Below, piece after piece: positions 1 through 8,501 of a stretch of DNA of 64,000 bases. Location of the stretch: assembly GCF_003053725.1 (NCBI RefSeq), contig NZ_QAYC01000002.1, positions 124,001-188,000 of the forward strand. The letters are read 5' to 3'. The stretch's first letter is position 1; each line of letters starts with the position of its first letter. This DNA is from Rhodovulum kholense. GTDB taxonomy: Bacteria; Pseudomonadota; Alphaproteobacteria; Rhodobacterales; Rhodobacteraceae. The translations under genes and the position numbers were made by a program. The notes under the pieces are model-generated. The model worked only from the letters and a program-made list of their open reading frames with translations. It was not told where the DNA came from and did no database searches.

Positions 1-435
1 CACGATGATCCCGATTCCCCCGAACCATTGCAGCATCGAGCGCCACATCAGCGTGCCCCGGGGCAGCGCGTCGAGCCCGGTGAAAACGGTGGCCCCGGTG
101 GTGGTCAGCCCCGACATCGCCTCGAAGAAGGCATCGACCGGACGGGCTTCGGGCAGGCCGAGAACGAAGGGAAGGCCCGCGAAGACCGGCAGCGCCAGCC
201 ACACCGCCGATGTCAGCAGGAAGGTCTGCCGGGTCGACAGACCGCCATCCGACCCGCTGGCGCAGGCCAGCGCCACCATCCCTCCGGTCAGGCCGGTCAC
301 CAGCGCCGATTGCAAAAAGGCGGACCAGTTGGGGTTACCATCCCAGAGATCGAACCCCATCGGGATCAGCATCGTGGCACCGAGCACGGCCACGAGCAGA
401 CCGATCACATATCCGACAGGGCGCAAGTCCAGCAT
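1..435 (-). CDS. trkH: TrkH potassium transporter subunit, N-terminal part (runs off the window)
   Basis: This is the first 145 codons of an inner-membrane K+ transporter subunit of the Trk/Ktr family, which takes up K+ together with the peripheral protein TrkA. The reading frame stays open to base 1, so the gene is cut by the window edge. Hydrophobic segments alternate from the N-terminus. The family pore-loop signature is visible as EAMSGLTTTGATV near residues 107-119, followed by WFGGIGIIV at the end of the window. The ATG at 435 is the first good start after an in-frame stop at 478-480, although no strong ribosome binding site precedes it; a TTG at 471 is possible. It follows folE2 on the same strand after 42 bases. 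Confidence 0.88.
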   Translation of the reverse strand, partial: MLDLRPVGYVIGLLVAVLGATMLIPMGFDLWDGNPNWSAFLQSALVTGLTGGMVALACASGSDGGLSTRQTFLLTSAVWLALPVFAGLPFVLGLPEARPVDAFFEAMSGLTTTGATVFTGLDALPRGTLMWRSMLQWFGGIGIIV

Positions 436-477
436 GAGCGCAGGCTTGGCGGCGCGGCCCCGGCCTGTCAAGCGCGC

Positions 478-1581
478 TCAGCGGGCGTGGATCAGGGTCG
501 AGAACAGCTTGGGGTCGAGACTGCCGGACGCGAAGGTCGGTCCTTCGGTCAGCACGCTGACCGCATCGTGGCTGTGCAGGCTTTCCTGATGGCTGGCGAT
601 GACCCGGAAATCGCCGATCCTCGGATCGGTCGACAGGGCTTCGGCAAAAAGCCGCGCCGCATCCTCGACGAAGATCGGATTGGCGGCATTGAGCTCGGCG
701 AAGGCCTGTTCGTCCTCGCGCTTGACCATCACCTGGGTCTCGGTCGGCACGGCGCTGCGGCACAGCTCGACAAGATCCTCGAACCAGAGGCAGTCGCCGC
801 CAGGCTCGAGCGCGACCGAGATGCGCGCCACCGAGCGCTGGGAATGCGGCGTGGCCAGTTGCCCGCGTTCGCGCCGAGCATGTTCGGAAAGTTCAAGCGA
901 ACAGGGGCAGGTCGAGCTGTAGACATAGTCGAGATGCATGATCTGACAAGCGGTTCCCGCCATATCGACCAGCTCAAGCCCGAAGTCGTAATATTGGAAA
1001 CCCTCAAGTCCCGAGCGCAGCGAGCGCACGGTCATCGGGAACGAGAAGCGCATCATGATGCGCGCGTCGAAGGTTTCGAGATCGGTCTTGTAGCTGGCCA
1101 GGGCCGCCTCGATCACCTGAAAGCTGAAGGTCCGTTCAGCATGGGCATAGAAGCTCCGCATGATGCGGGACATGTTGATGCCCTTCTTCTCGGCCTCGAG
1201 GCTGACGGTCCCGGTGACCGAGGTTTCCAGAGTCAGATCGCCATTGTCCCGGGTATGGAACCGGATGGGCAGACGGAAGTTGGAAATCCCGACATGCTGG
1301 ATCGGCCGCCGCGCGCCGCGGATCAGGCTCGCCGGGCCGTTCTGCAGATCGGGGAGCGTCGCCTTGTAGGTGTCGTCGGCGACAAAAGCCTCGGGATAGG
1401 CGCGGCTCAGCGCCGGATAGTCCGAGACCAGCCGCCCGGGCAGAAGGCGGGCGAGCGCCGGATCGAGGGTCTCGATCTCGGTGTCAGAGGCCGATCCGGC
1501 CCAGTCGCGCAGCAGCGCAAGCGCGCGTTCGGCCTCGGCACGGGTGGGCTCGCGGTCCATATCGCGGCTGAAAACGTTCAT
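478..1581 (-). CDS. folE2: GTP cyclohydrolase I type IB (FolE2)
   Basis: This 367-residue protein should convert GTP to 7,8-dihydroneopterin triphosphate, the first step of folate biosynthesis, in the cytoplasm. It is the COG1469/FolE2 form, which uses metals other than zinc and often replaces FolE1 when zinc is scarce. Family blocks visible are GINMSRIMRSFY in the first half, SSTCPCSLELSEHAR with the metal-binding cysteine region, and LATPHSQRS. The frame is open upstream to 1644, but the ATG at 1581 is preferred because AAGGGGA lies a normal distance upstream and the protein then begins MNVFSRDMDREP. No Zur-type operator was identified, so regulation is unknown. Confidence 0.93.
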   Translation of the reverse strand: MNVFSRDMDREPTRAEAERALALLRDWAGSASDTEIETLDPALARLLPGRLVSDYPALSRAYPEAFVADDTYKATLPDLQNGPASLIRGARRPIQHVGISNFRLPIRFHTRDNGDLTLETSVTGTVSLEAEKKGINMSRIMRSFYAHAERTFSFQVIEAALASYKTDLETFDARIMMRFSFPMTVRSLRSGLEGFQYYDFGLELVDMAGTACQIMHLDYVYSSTCPCSLELSEHARRERGQLATPHSQRSVARISVALEPGGDCLWFEDLVELCRSAVPTETQVMVKREDEQAFAELNAANPIFVEDAARLFAEALSTDPRIGDFRVIASHQESLHSHDAVSVLTEGPTFASGSLDPKLFSTLIHAR

Positions 1582-1693
1582 CGGGCTGTCCCCTTCTCGG
1601 CTTCGCCATGCCTCCAAGATGGGCGCGGAGGTCGGAAAGTCCATGACGATTTTCCAGATTTTGCAGGACCGCGCCCGCTGCCGGATGTCCGGT

Positions 1694-2863
1694 TCAAAGC
1701 GTATCGAGCGCCGCGCGCAGATCGGCCAGCAGATCGGCCGGATCTTCCAGCCCGACGCTTAGCCGCAAGAGCCCCGGACCGATCCCCAGCACCGACCGCG
1801 TCTCTTCGGGCAGGTTCTGATGGGTCGTGGTAGCGGGATGGGTGATGATGCTCTTGGCGTCGCCGAGGTTGTTCGAGATCCGCCAGATGTCGAGCGCGTT
1901 CAGCACCTTGAAGGCCGCCTCCTTGCCGCCCGCGAGATCGAGCGCCAGCAGCGTCCCGCCTTCGGGGAAGAGCGCATGGCCCGGATGCCCGGCAAGCCCG
2001 GGGTAAATGACCCGCGCGAACCGCGGATCGTCCTTCAGCCCCTCGGCGATCAGCCGCGCGCCCGCCGCCTGGGCGCGAACCCGAAGGTCGAGCGTTTCCA
2101 GCCCCTTCAGCATGACCCAGGCATTGAACGGGCTGATCGCGCCGCCGGAATGTTTCATGTAGGTCTGCACCGGCCCCCGGATCACCTCGCGCGGGCCGAG
2201 GATCGCGCCGCCAAGACAGCGACCTTGCCCGTCGATATGCTTGGTCGCCGAATAGACCACCAGATCGGCGCCCTGTTCGAAGGCCCGCGAAAAGACCGGC
2301 GTCGCGAAGACGTTGTCGACGATCACCTTGGCCCCGGCCGCATGGGCGATCTCGGCCACCGCCGGCAGGTCGACCACCTCGAGCACCGGGTTCGAGATCA
2401 TCTCGAAGAAGACCGCCGCCGTGCCGGGCGTGACCGCGCGCCGCCAGGCCTCGAGATCGGTGCCGTCGACCAGCACCACCTCGACCCCGAAGCGGCCCAG
2501 CACCTCCTCGAGGATGTAAAGGCAGGACCCGAACAGCGCCCGGGCCGCCACGACCCGGTCGCCCGCCTTCAAAAGCGCCATCAGCGCGCCGTTCACCGCC
2601 GCCATCCCCGAGGCGCAGGCAAAGGCATCCTCGGCGCCCTCGATCATCGCCAGCCGGTCCTCGAAGATCGCGACCGTCGGGTTGCCATAGCGGGCATAGA
2701 TGAACTCGTCCCGCGCGGCTTTCTCGAACCGTGCCTCGGCGGCCTCGGCGCTGGGATAATCGAAGCCCTGGGTGAGGAAGATCGCCTCGGAAAGCTCTGC
2801 AAACTGGCTGCGGCGCGCGCCCTCATGCACCGCCCGCGTGCGTTTCGTCCAGTCCCGGTCCAT
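1694..2863 (-). CDS. metZ: O-succinylhomoserine sulfhydrylase (PLP-dependent)
   Basis: This 389-residue cytoplasmic enzyme of the Cys/Met-metabolism PLP family should make homocysteine from O-succinylhomoserine and sulfide, in methionine biosynthesis. The PLP-binding lysine is in YSATKHIDGQG (about Lys208), the aspartate that contacts the pyridine nitrogen is in VIVDNVFATP, and YARYGNPT is the N-terminal substrate block. The start at 2863 has GGAGG about 8 bases upstream; the frame extends to 2920, but that would run into the leader terminator. A SAM-II riboswitch and a terminator lie directly upstream, which supports a methionine-pathway role. O-acetylhomoserine as the true substrate cannot be excluded from sequence alone. 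Confidence 0.93.
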   Translation of the reverse strand: MDRDWTKRTRAVHEGARRSQFAELSEAIFLTQGFDYPSAEAAEARFEKAARDEFIYARYGNPTVAIFEDRLAMIEGAEDAFACASGMAAVNGALMALLKAGDRVVAARALFGSCLYILEEVLGRFGVEVVLVDGTDLEAWRRAVTPGTAAVFFEMISNPVLEVVDLPAVAEIAHAAGAKVIVDNVFATPVFSRAFEQGADLVVYSATKHIDGQGRCLGGAILGPREVIRGPVQTYMKHSGGAISPFNAWVMLKGLETLDLRVRAQAAGARLIAEGLKDDPRFARVIYPGLAGHPGHALFPEGGTLLALDLAGGKEAAFKVLNALDIWRISNNLGDAKSIITHPATTTHQNLPEETRSVLGIGPGLLRLSVGLEDPADLLADLRAALDTL

Positions 2864-2880
2864 GGAGCGCGCCTCCTGCG

Positions 2881-2916
2881 CAAAACAAAATCCCCGAATC
2901 GTCAAAGACGCCGGGG
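2881..2916 (-). terminator. Intrinsic terminator in the metZ leader (riboswitch expression platform)
   Basis: On the minus strand a hairpin is formed by CCCCG (2916-2912) with CGGGG (2896-2892), stacked on CGTC/GACG around a TTT loop, and is followed by ATTTTGTTTT. It sits between the SAM-II aptamer and the metZ ribosome binding site, so it probably acts as a SAM-controlled attenuator. The link to ligand binding is inferred. Confidence 0.75.
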
Positions 2917-2927
2917 ACAAGCTCCGA

Positions 2928-2983
2928 CCTCTTTAGCGGAATGTTTAGCGTGGCCCGCAATCCGGTGAACAAATCGCCACGTG
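2928..2983 (-). promoter_or_regulatory. SAM-II riboswitch upstream of metZ
   Basis: Read on the minus strand, CGTGGC (2981-2976) and GCCACG (2954-2949) make a perfect 6-bp P1 stem. The loop holds GATTTG and ACCGGATTGC, and the 3' part carries GCTAAA and then CGCTAAAGAGG. These blocks and their order match the SAM-II (metA motif) class, which is found mainly in alphaproteobacteria ahead of methionine genes and folds as an H-type pseudoknot around S-adenosylmethionine. High SAM should turn metZ expression down. Many SAM-II elements act on translation; here a terminator follows, so transcriptional control is likely. Confidence 0.86.
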
Positions 2984-3108
2984 AGGCATTGGGTAAGCGC
3001 TGTATGTCGGCGCGTCAAGCATCGTCATGCACATGTAACAGCGGCTTCACGGGCTTGTTTCAAAGCTTTTCTATCGAACGGCCGCAAGAGATTTTCGGAG
3101 CGGTCGGG

Positions 3109-4053
3109 ATGCCCCTCGTCCAGGTCAACGCCGCCGGAGAACGGCCCGAGCCCCAGGGCGGCGCGGCCAGACTGGGCCTGTTGCTCGACCGGGCGTTGGC
3201 CGGGCTGCCGCCCCGCGCGCCCATCGCGGTGTTGATCCATGGGCTCAAATTCAGTCCAAGCGTCCCGGAGCTGAGCCCGCACCGGCATATCCTGGCCCTC
3301 GACCCCGAAGAACGCTGCTGGAAGGCGGTTTCCTGGCCGCGCGCGCTTGGCTTCACCGGTCAGAGCCGGTCCGAGGGCCTGTGCATCGCCTTCGGCTGGG
3401 AATCGGGCAGCAATGTCTGGCGCGCCTATGACGAGGCCGCGCGGGCGGGCCTGGCGCTGGCCCGGCTGATCGAGGCGATCCGGCTGCGTGCCCCCGACCG
3501 CCGGGTCGATCTTCTGGGCCATTCGCTGGGCGCGCGGGTGGCCCTGTCGGCGATGGCGGCGCTGAGCACCGACGCTGTCGGCCATGCGGTGCTGATGGCG
3601 CCCGCCGAATTCGCCTCGCAGGCGCAGGCCGCGCTGCGCTCGACGGCCGGGCGTCGGGCCAAGATACTGAACGTCACCAGCGGCGAGAACGACCTTTACG
3701 ACTGGCTGCTGGAGCGGTTCGTGGCGCGGCGCGGCGACGGCCCGACGCTGGGCCGGGGGCTGGGAGCTGCGCAGGCCAACTGGGCGGATCTGCGGATCGA
3801 CGATGCCCCGACACTGGCGGCGCTGGCGGGTCTCGGCCACCGGGTCGCGCCGCCCGACCGGCGGATCTGCCACTGGAGCCCCTATGTGCGACCCGGCATG
3901 CTGGCCCTTTACGCGGCGCTGATCCGGGGCGATCTGCCCTACGAGCTGCTGCGGACCCGTCTGCCCGAAGCCCGGGCGGCCCGCTGGTCACGCCTTCTTG
4001 CGCTGCCCCGGGTCGAGTTGTCCTTGCCCTTCGCCGGGAACGCCCCATCCTGA
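3109..4053 (+). CDS. Alpha/beta hydrolase, function unknown
   Basis: This 314-residue cytoplasmic protein has an alpha/beta-hydrolase fold. The oxyanion-hole strand reads IAVLIHGLKFSP near residue 40 and the nucleophile elbow is LLGHSLGARVAL (Ser in GHSLG), close to GxSxG lipases and esterases. A likely catalytic His is GHRV near residue 245. The substrate cannot be told. The ATG at 3109, with CGGAG upstream, is preferred over upstream in-frame starts because those lie inside the divergent metZ riboswitch leader. It is followed after 26 bases by a glutathione S-transferase on the same strand, probably co-transcribed. Confidence 0.75.
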   Translation: MPLVQVNAAGERPEPQGGAARLGLLLDRALAGLPPRAPIAVLIHGLKFSPSVPELSPHRHILALDPEERCWKAVSWPRALGFTGQSRSEGLCIAFGWESGSNVWRAYDEAARAGLALARLIEAIRLRAPDRRVDLLGHSLGARVALSAMAALSTDAVGHAVLMAPAEFASQAQAALRSTAGRRAKILNVTSGENDLYDWLLERFVARRGDGPTLGRGLGAAQANWADLRIDDAPTLAALAGLGHRVAPPDRRICHWSPYVRPGMLALYAALIRGDLPYELLRTRLPEARAARWSRLLALPRVELSLPFAGNAPS

Positions 4054-4079
4054 GCCTCGACACGGACCGGGAGACCGCT

Positions 4080-4784
4080 ATGACATCCGAAATCGAGCTT
4101 TACTACTGGCCGACCCCGAACGGCTGGAAGATCTCCATCGCGCTTGAGGAAATGGCGCTGCCCTACACCCTGCATCTGGTCGATATCGGCGCGGGCGACC
4201 AGTTCAAGCCCGACTTCCTGAAAATCGCGCCGAACAACCGGATGCCAGCGATCATCGACCCGGACGGGCCCGATGGCGCACCGGTCTCGATCTTCGAATC
4301 GGGCGCGATCCTGCAATATCTGGCGCGCAAGACCGGGCAATTCTGCGGCCGGACCGAACGCGAGCGCATCGCGGTCGACCAGTGGCTGATGTGGCAGATG
4401 GGCGGGCTGGGGCCGATGGCGGGTCAGGCGCACCATTTCCTGAAATACGCGCCGAGCCTCGAGCCGCCGCAGGACCTGCCCTATGCCAAGGACCGCTACC
4501 GCAGCGAAGTGGCCCGGCTTTACGGCGTGCTCGACCGGCAGCTGGCGCTGGCAGAGTTCGTGGCGGGCGATTTCTTCTCGATCGCCGACATGGCGATCTG
4601 GCCCTGGGCCTCGAACTGGGAAGGCCAGGAACAGACGCTGGACGACAAGCCCAACATGGCGCGCTGGCTGGATCGTGTGGCCGCCCGACCCGGGGTGCAG
4701 CGAGGTCGCGCGCTTGCCGCCGAGAAACGGTCCGACCTCAGCACCGACCGCAAGGCCCAGGCCATGCTGTTCCGCAGGGGCTAG
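4080..4784 (+). CDS. Glutathione S-transferase family protein (YfcG/YghU-like)
   Basis: This 234-residue protein has a thioredoxin-like N-terminal domain (YYWPTPNGWKISIALEE, with the Asn/Gly-rich active-site loop of the Nu class) and an all-helical C-terminal domain. The ESGAILQYLARK block binds the gamma-glutamyl part of glutathione. Relatives such as E. coli YfcG and YghU are disulfide-bond reductases using glutathione or glutathionylspermidine, so a role in thiol or peroxide stress is more likely than classical conjugation. GGGAG stands before the ATG. A hairpin terminator lies about 40 bases downstream. Confidence 0.88.
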   Translation: MTSEIELYYWPTPNGWKISIALEEMALPYTLHLVDIGAGDQFKPDFLKIAPNNRMPAIIDPDGPDGAPVSIFESGAILQYLARKTGQFCGRTERERIAVDQWLMWQMGGLGPMAGQAHHFLKYAPSLEPPQDLPYAKDRYRSEVARLYGVLDRQLALAEFVAGDFFSIADMAIWPWASNWEGQEQTLDDKPNMARWLDRVAARPGVQRGRALAAEKRSDLSTDRKAQAMLFRRG

Positions 4785-4823
4785 GCAAATCGAACAGACC
4801 GGATCTGACGCAGGGGCTGGACG

Positions 4824-4846
4824 AAAAATCTTCGCAGAAGATTTTT
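4824..4846. terminator. Bidirectional intrinsic terminator between convergent genes
   Basis: A perfect 10-bp inverted repeat, AAAAATCTTC and GAAGATTTTT, encloses a GCA loop. The A/T-rich arms supply a T-run on either strand, so it can end both the glutathione S-transferase transcript and the convergent yciB transcript, whose stop codon is at 4856. Confidence 0.85.
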
Positions 4847-4855
4847 GGCCCCGGC

Positions 4856-5467
4856 TCAACCGTCGCGCTTGCCGTCCTCGAGACCATAGCGCTTGAACAG
4901 CCGCCCCTGCGCCATGAAGAACGCGAAGATCGCGACGGTCAGACCGAAGGTCTTGAAATTCACCCACATGTCGGTCGACATCGTCCGCCAGATGACCTCG
5001 TTCAGGACGGCGAGTCCGACGAAGAACAGCATCAGCCGCCGGGTCAGGATCATCCAGCCCGCCCTCTCGAGCGGCACCGCTTCATCCAGCACATATTGCA
5101 GATAGGACTTCCCGCGAAGAAGACCCACCCCCAGCACCGCGGCAAAGAGTGTGTAGATCGCGGTCGGCTTCATCTTGAAGAACCGCTCGTCGTTCAGCCA
5201 GACCGTCAGCCCGCCGAAGACAACGACCAAAACCGCCGTCGCGATCTGCATCTTCGAGACATGCCGCGTCAGCACCCAGAGGATCGCCGTCGTGATCAAG
5301 AGAAGCGGAATGAACCCGGCCGTCGCCAGCACGAAGCCCTCGTATTCGGTGCCCGCGATGGTGAAGGTCCGGTCGCGCAACCGCACGTAGGCCACGAAGA
5401 AGGCCACGATCGGCCCCAGTTCCAGCGCCAGTTTCAGCCCCGCGTTGATCTTGCGCTTTTCGGCCAT
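4856..5467 (-). CDS. yciB: Inner-membrane septation protein YciB (IspZ)
   Basis: This 203-residue integral membrane protein has about five hydrophobic segments. The typical YciB start is visible as LALELGPIVAFFVAY, and the C-terminal block as FKTFGLTVAIFAFFMAQG. Family members affect cell-envelope synthesis and septation; the E. coli protein interacts with divisome and elongasome components. The ATG at 5467 begins MAEKRKINAG. It lies five bases after an EamA transporter gene and probably shares its transcript with that gene and ftsY. Confidence 0.88.
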   Translation of the reverse strand: MAEKRKINAGLKLALELGPIVAFFVAYVRLRDRTFTIAGTEYEGFVLATAGFIPLLLITTAILWVLTRHVSKMQIATAVLVVVFGGLTVWLNDERFFKMKPTAIYTLFAAVLGVGLLRGKSYLQYVLDEAVPLERAGWMILTRRLMLFFVGLAVLNEVIWRTMSTDMWVNFKTFGLTVAIFAFFMAQGRLFKRYGLEDGKRDG

Positions 5468-5472
5468 CGGCC

Positions 5473-6378
5473 TCAGCCTCCCATCTCGACAATCACTGCC
5501 CCGGCGGCGATCAGCGTCATCAGCGCCAGCCGCCGCGGCCCCACCTTCTCGCCCAGGACCAGCCAGCCGATCAAGGCCGCAAACACGGTCGAGGTCTCGC
5601 GCAGCACGGCCGCCTCGCCCACCTTGTCGAGCCGCGTGGCCATCATCACCGCGCCGAAGCTCATGAAAGCCACCAGCCCGCCCGCAAAGCCCCGAAACAT
5701 CAGTGGCCCCGCCGCCGGCGGGTCGGGCATCTGCCGCCAGCGCATCAGCGCCAGCCAGGGCATCACCGTCAGCCCGTCGATGAAGAAGAACCATGCGAGG
5801 AACGTGAACGGGTCGGCCGTCGCCCGGATGCCGTAGGCGTCGAAGGTGGTGTAGGCCGCGACGAACCCGCCGGTCAGAACCGCCAGCGCCAGCGCAGGCT
5901 TCAGGGTCTCGCGATTCGTGGTCCAGTGCCGCAGGTTATAGATGGCCAAGCCGTAGATCCCGGCCAGCAGCACCGCCACCCCCAGCCATTGCATCGGCTG
6001 GAAGACCTCGTCGAACAAGGCCCAGGCGCCGATCACCGTGAACAGCGGCCCGGTGCCGCGCACCACCGGATAGACGACCGTATAGGCGCCCTTGGTGTAG
6101 GTGTAGCCCTGGGCGATCTTGTAGGCGAGATGGATCGCGAAGGCGCCCGCGAAGATCGGCCACATATGTGGCTCGGGCCAGGGCACGACGAAAAGCGCGA
6201 CGGGCGCGGCCATCGCCCCGTAGGAGAAGTCGATCGCGCCCCGCGACAGCCAGGGGTCGTGCCGCCCCTTCTGCAACGCCCCGAAGACCGCATGCAGCAC
6301 CGCCGCCGACAGCGCCAGCACCAGCGCCAGATCGTGCCCGGCCTCGGTCCCCTCGATGGCGGCGATCCAGTCGGTCAT
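5473..6378 (-). CDS. EamA/DMT-superfamily transporter
   Basis: This 301-residue protein has about ten predicted membrane segments arranged as two EamA repeats, the usual size for drug/metabolite transporters. The second repeat ends in the common FAALIGWLVLGEKVGPRRL pattern. The substrate cannot be read from sequence. It lies between ftsY (54 bases upstream) and yciB (five bases downstream) on the same strand, so ftsY-eamA-yciB probably form one transcription unit. Confidence 0.85.
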   Translation of the reverse strand: MTDWIAAIEGTEAGHDLALVLALSAAVLHAVFGALQKGRHDPWLSRGAIDFSYGAMAAPVALFVVPWPEPHMWPIFAGAFAIHLAYKIAQGYTYTKGAYTVVYPVVRGTGPLFTVIGAWALFDEVFQPMQWLGVAVLLAGIYGLAIYNLRHWTTNRETLKPALALAVLTGGFVAAYTTFDAYGIRATADPFTFLAWFFFIDGLTVMPWLALMRWRQMPDPPAAGPLMFRGFAGGLVAFMSFGAVMMATRLDKVGEAAVLRETSTVFAALIGWLVLGEKVGPRRLALMTLIAAGAVIVEMGG

Positions 6379-6432
6379 CGCCGCCGGTGCCTCGGCCGCT
6401 CATCGCCACGCCTGCGGTCGCGCCAGGGCTGC

Positions 6433-8292
6433 TCAGCCATCGAGGCCCGCCAGCGCGTTGGCGAAGTCCTCCGGCTCGAACGGCGCCAGATCGTCGATCT
6501 GCTCGCCCACGCCGATGGCATGGATCGGCAGGCCGAACTTGTCGGCCAGCGCCACCAGAACGCCCCCCTTGGCGGTGCCGTCAAGCTTGGTCATCACCAG
6601 CCCCGAGACATCGGCCAGCTTCTGGAAGATCTCGACCTGGCTCAGCGCGTTCTGCCCCGTGGTCGCATCCAGCACCAGCAGCGTGTTATGCGGCGCGGTC
6701 TCGTCGCGCTTGCGGATCACCCGCACGATCTTGGCCAGTTCCTGCATCAGGTCCTGCCGGTTCTGCAGCCGTCCGGCCGTGTCGATCATCAGAAGGTCGG
6801 TGCCCTCGGCCTCGGCCCGGGCCATGGCGTCGAAGGCAAGGCTGGCCGGGTCGGCGCCCTGTGGCGCGGTCATCACCGGCACGCCCGCGCGCTGGCCCCA
6901 GACCTGAAGCTGTTCGACCGCCGCCGCTCGGAAGGTGTCGCCCGCGGCCACGATCACCGACTTGCCCGCGTCGCGGAACTGGCTGGCGAGCTTGCCGATG
7001 GTGGTGGTCTTGCCCGACCCGTTGACGCCGACCACCAGCACGACCTGCGGCTTCTTGGAATAAAGCGGCATCGGTCGCGCGACCGGCTCCATGATGCGGG
7101 CGATTTCGAAGGCCAGCAGCTCCTTGATCTCGTCGACCGAAAGCCGCTTGCCGAACCGGCCCTCGGCCATGTTGGCGGTGACCCGCAGCGCGGTATCAAC
7201 CCCCATATCCGCCGAAATCAGCAGCTCTTCGAGGCTTTCCAGCATCGCGTCGTCAAGCTCGCGGCGGATGACCGTCTTCTTCTGTTCGGTGCGCGAGAAC
7301 ATGCGCCCTAAGAAGCCCCGGCGCGGAGCACCGGCCCCGGCCTCCGGGGGGTCGTAGGGTTCAGCCTCGTCCAGCATCGCGTCGCGCGCGGCAAGGGCAC
7401 CCCCCGACAATTGGCCCGGCAGTTCCGGAGGGCTGTCCGACGGGATCTCGTCCGGCACCTCGGGCGGGACTTCCTCGGGCCAGTCCGGCAGTTCCTGCGG
7501 CGGCTCCGGCGGGATCTCGGACGGCCCGGGCGGGATGTTCAGAGGCTCGGGCTGCGGATCGGGCCGGGGCGGCACGACCGGCTCCGGTTCAGGTTCGGGC
7601 TCTGGCAGAGGGCCGGGTTCCGGGTCCGGCTCAGGTTCCGGTTGGGGCTCAGGCTCGGGAGGCTCTGGTGGCAGGTCGGGTTCCGGTTCCGGGGCGGCCA
7701 TCGTCCAGGATGGCGCCTCGGCAGGACGGTCGATCCGGGCATCTTGCAGGGGATCGGGCCCCGAAGACACGCCAGAAGCAGCCTCGCTGGACTCATAGGG
7801 AGCGGGCTCACGGGCTGCCGGCTCGTCGCCGTCCCGTTCCTCGGCCTCGGATGCGCCCTCCTCTTGGGCCGCGACGCCCGAGCGGCCCGGGACCTCCTGT
7901 GCGGATTCGGCGGAATCGAACTCGGCGACCGGCCCGGCTTCCGGCTCCGGTTCCGTCTGTTCTGCGGGCCGCGACATGGCCTCGGCCGCACCGAGGACCA
8001 GCGGAACGGGACGGCCCCGCTCGCTCGCTGACTCGGTCGCATCGGCCTCGGCCGCCCTTTCGGGGTCTGCCTGCCCGGCCTCCGGAGCCGCGGAAGGCGG
8101 GTCCTCCGGATCGCCCGTTGGGTCGACCGGGGCAGAGGCACCGGACGGGGAAGGGTCGGACGGCAGAGGCTCGGACGAGGAGGCCTCCAGCTCTTCCTCG
8201 CGGCCGCCGTCGCGCACGATGTCTTCAAGCCCCTGCTCGATCTTCGAGGACGACTTGCCGAGCCGCTGCCTGAGCTTGCTGAAAAACGCCAT
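6433..8292 (-). CDS. ftsY: Signal recognition particle receptor FtsY with long acidic/proline-rich N-terminus
   Basis: This 619-residue SRP-family GTPase docks ribosome-nascent chain-SRP complexes at the membrane. The NG domain occupies about residues 320-619, with G1 GVNGSGKT (422-429), the DTFRAAA loop (452), G3 DTAGR (504) and G4 TKLD (568). The preceding 300 residues are an acidic A domain. It is unusually long and ends in a run of Pro-Glu repeats at about residues 200-285, encoded near 7440-7695. The ATG at 8292 begins MAFFSKLRQRLGKSS, a likely amphipathic membrane-targeting helix that supports this start. Confidence 0.95.
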   Translation of the reverse strand: MAFFSKLRQRLGKSSSKIEQGLEDIVRDGGREEELEASSSEPLPSDPSPSGASAPVDPTGDPEDPPSAAPEAGQADPERAAEADATESASERGRPVPLVLGAAEAMSRPAEQTEPEPEAGPVAEFDSAESAQEVPGRSGVAAQEEGASEAEERDGDEPAAREPAPYESSEAASGVSSGPDPLQDARIDRPAEAPSWTMAAPEPEPDLPPEPPEPEPQPEPEPDPEPGPLPEPEPEPEPVVPPRPDPQPEPLNIPPGPSEIPPEPPQELPDWPEEVPPEVPDEIPSDSPPELPGQLSGGALAARDAMLDEAEPYDPPEAGAGAPRRGFLGRMFSRTEQKKTVIRRELDDAMLESLEELLISADMGVDTALRVTANMAEGRFGKRLSVDEIKELLAFEIARIMEPVARPMPLYSKKPQVVLVVGVNGSGKTTTIGKLASQFRDAGKSVIVAAGDTFRAAAVEQLQVWGQRAGVPVMTAPQGADPASLAFDAMARAEAEGTDLLMIDTAGRLQNRQDLMQELAKIVRVIRKRDETAPHNTLLVLDATTGQNALSQVEIFQKLADVSGLVMTKLDGTAKGGVLVALADKFGLPIHAIGVGEQIDDLAPFEPEDFANALAGLDG

Positions 8293-8501
8293 ATCCCCTC
8301 CTGCCTGCCCCGTCCGGGGGCCAGATCTGACCTAAGCGGAAACGCCCCGATATGGAAGGGGGCGTGCCGGGACCTATCTTTGGCACAGGGGCGCACGTAG
8401 GCCATGGCACCCGCCGACGCACCCGCGGCCCGGGGCGGACAGGCTGGCGAAGACCGGTGCGCTCTGGCACAGTGAAACCGCCGACATCCCGGAGGACCCC
8501 G

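Noticed and set aside
7440-7700. Tandem-like GGTTCC/GGCTCC repeat
   Set aside because: It encodes the Pro/Glu repeats of FtsY and stays in frame, so it is coding rather than a satellite.
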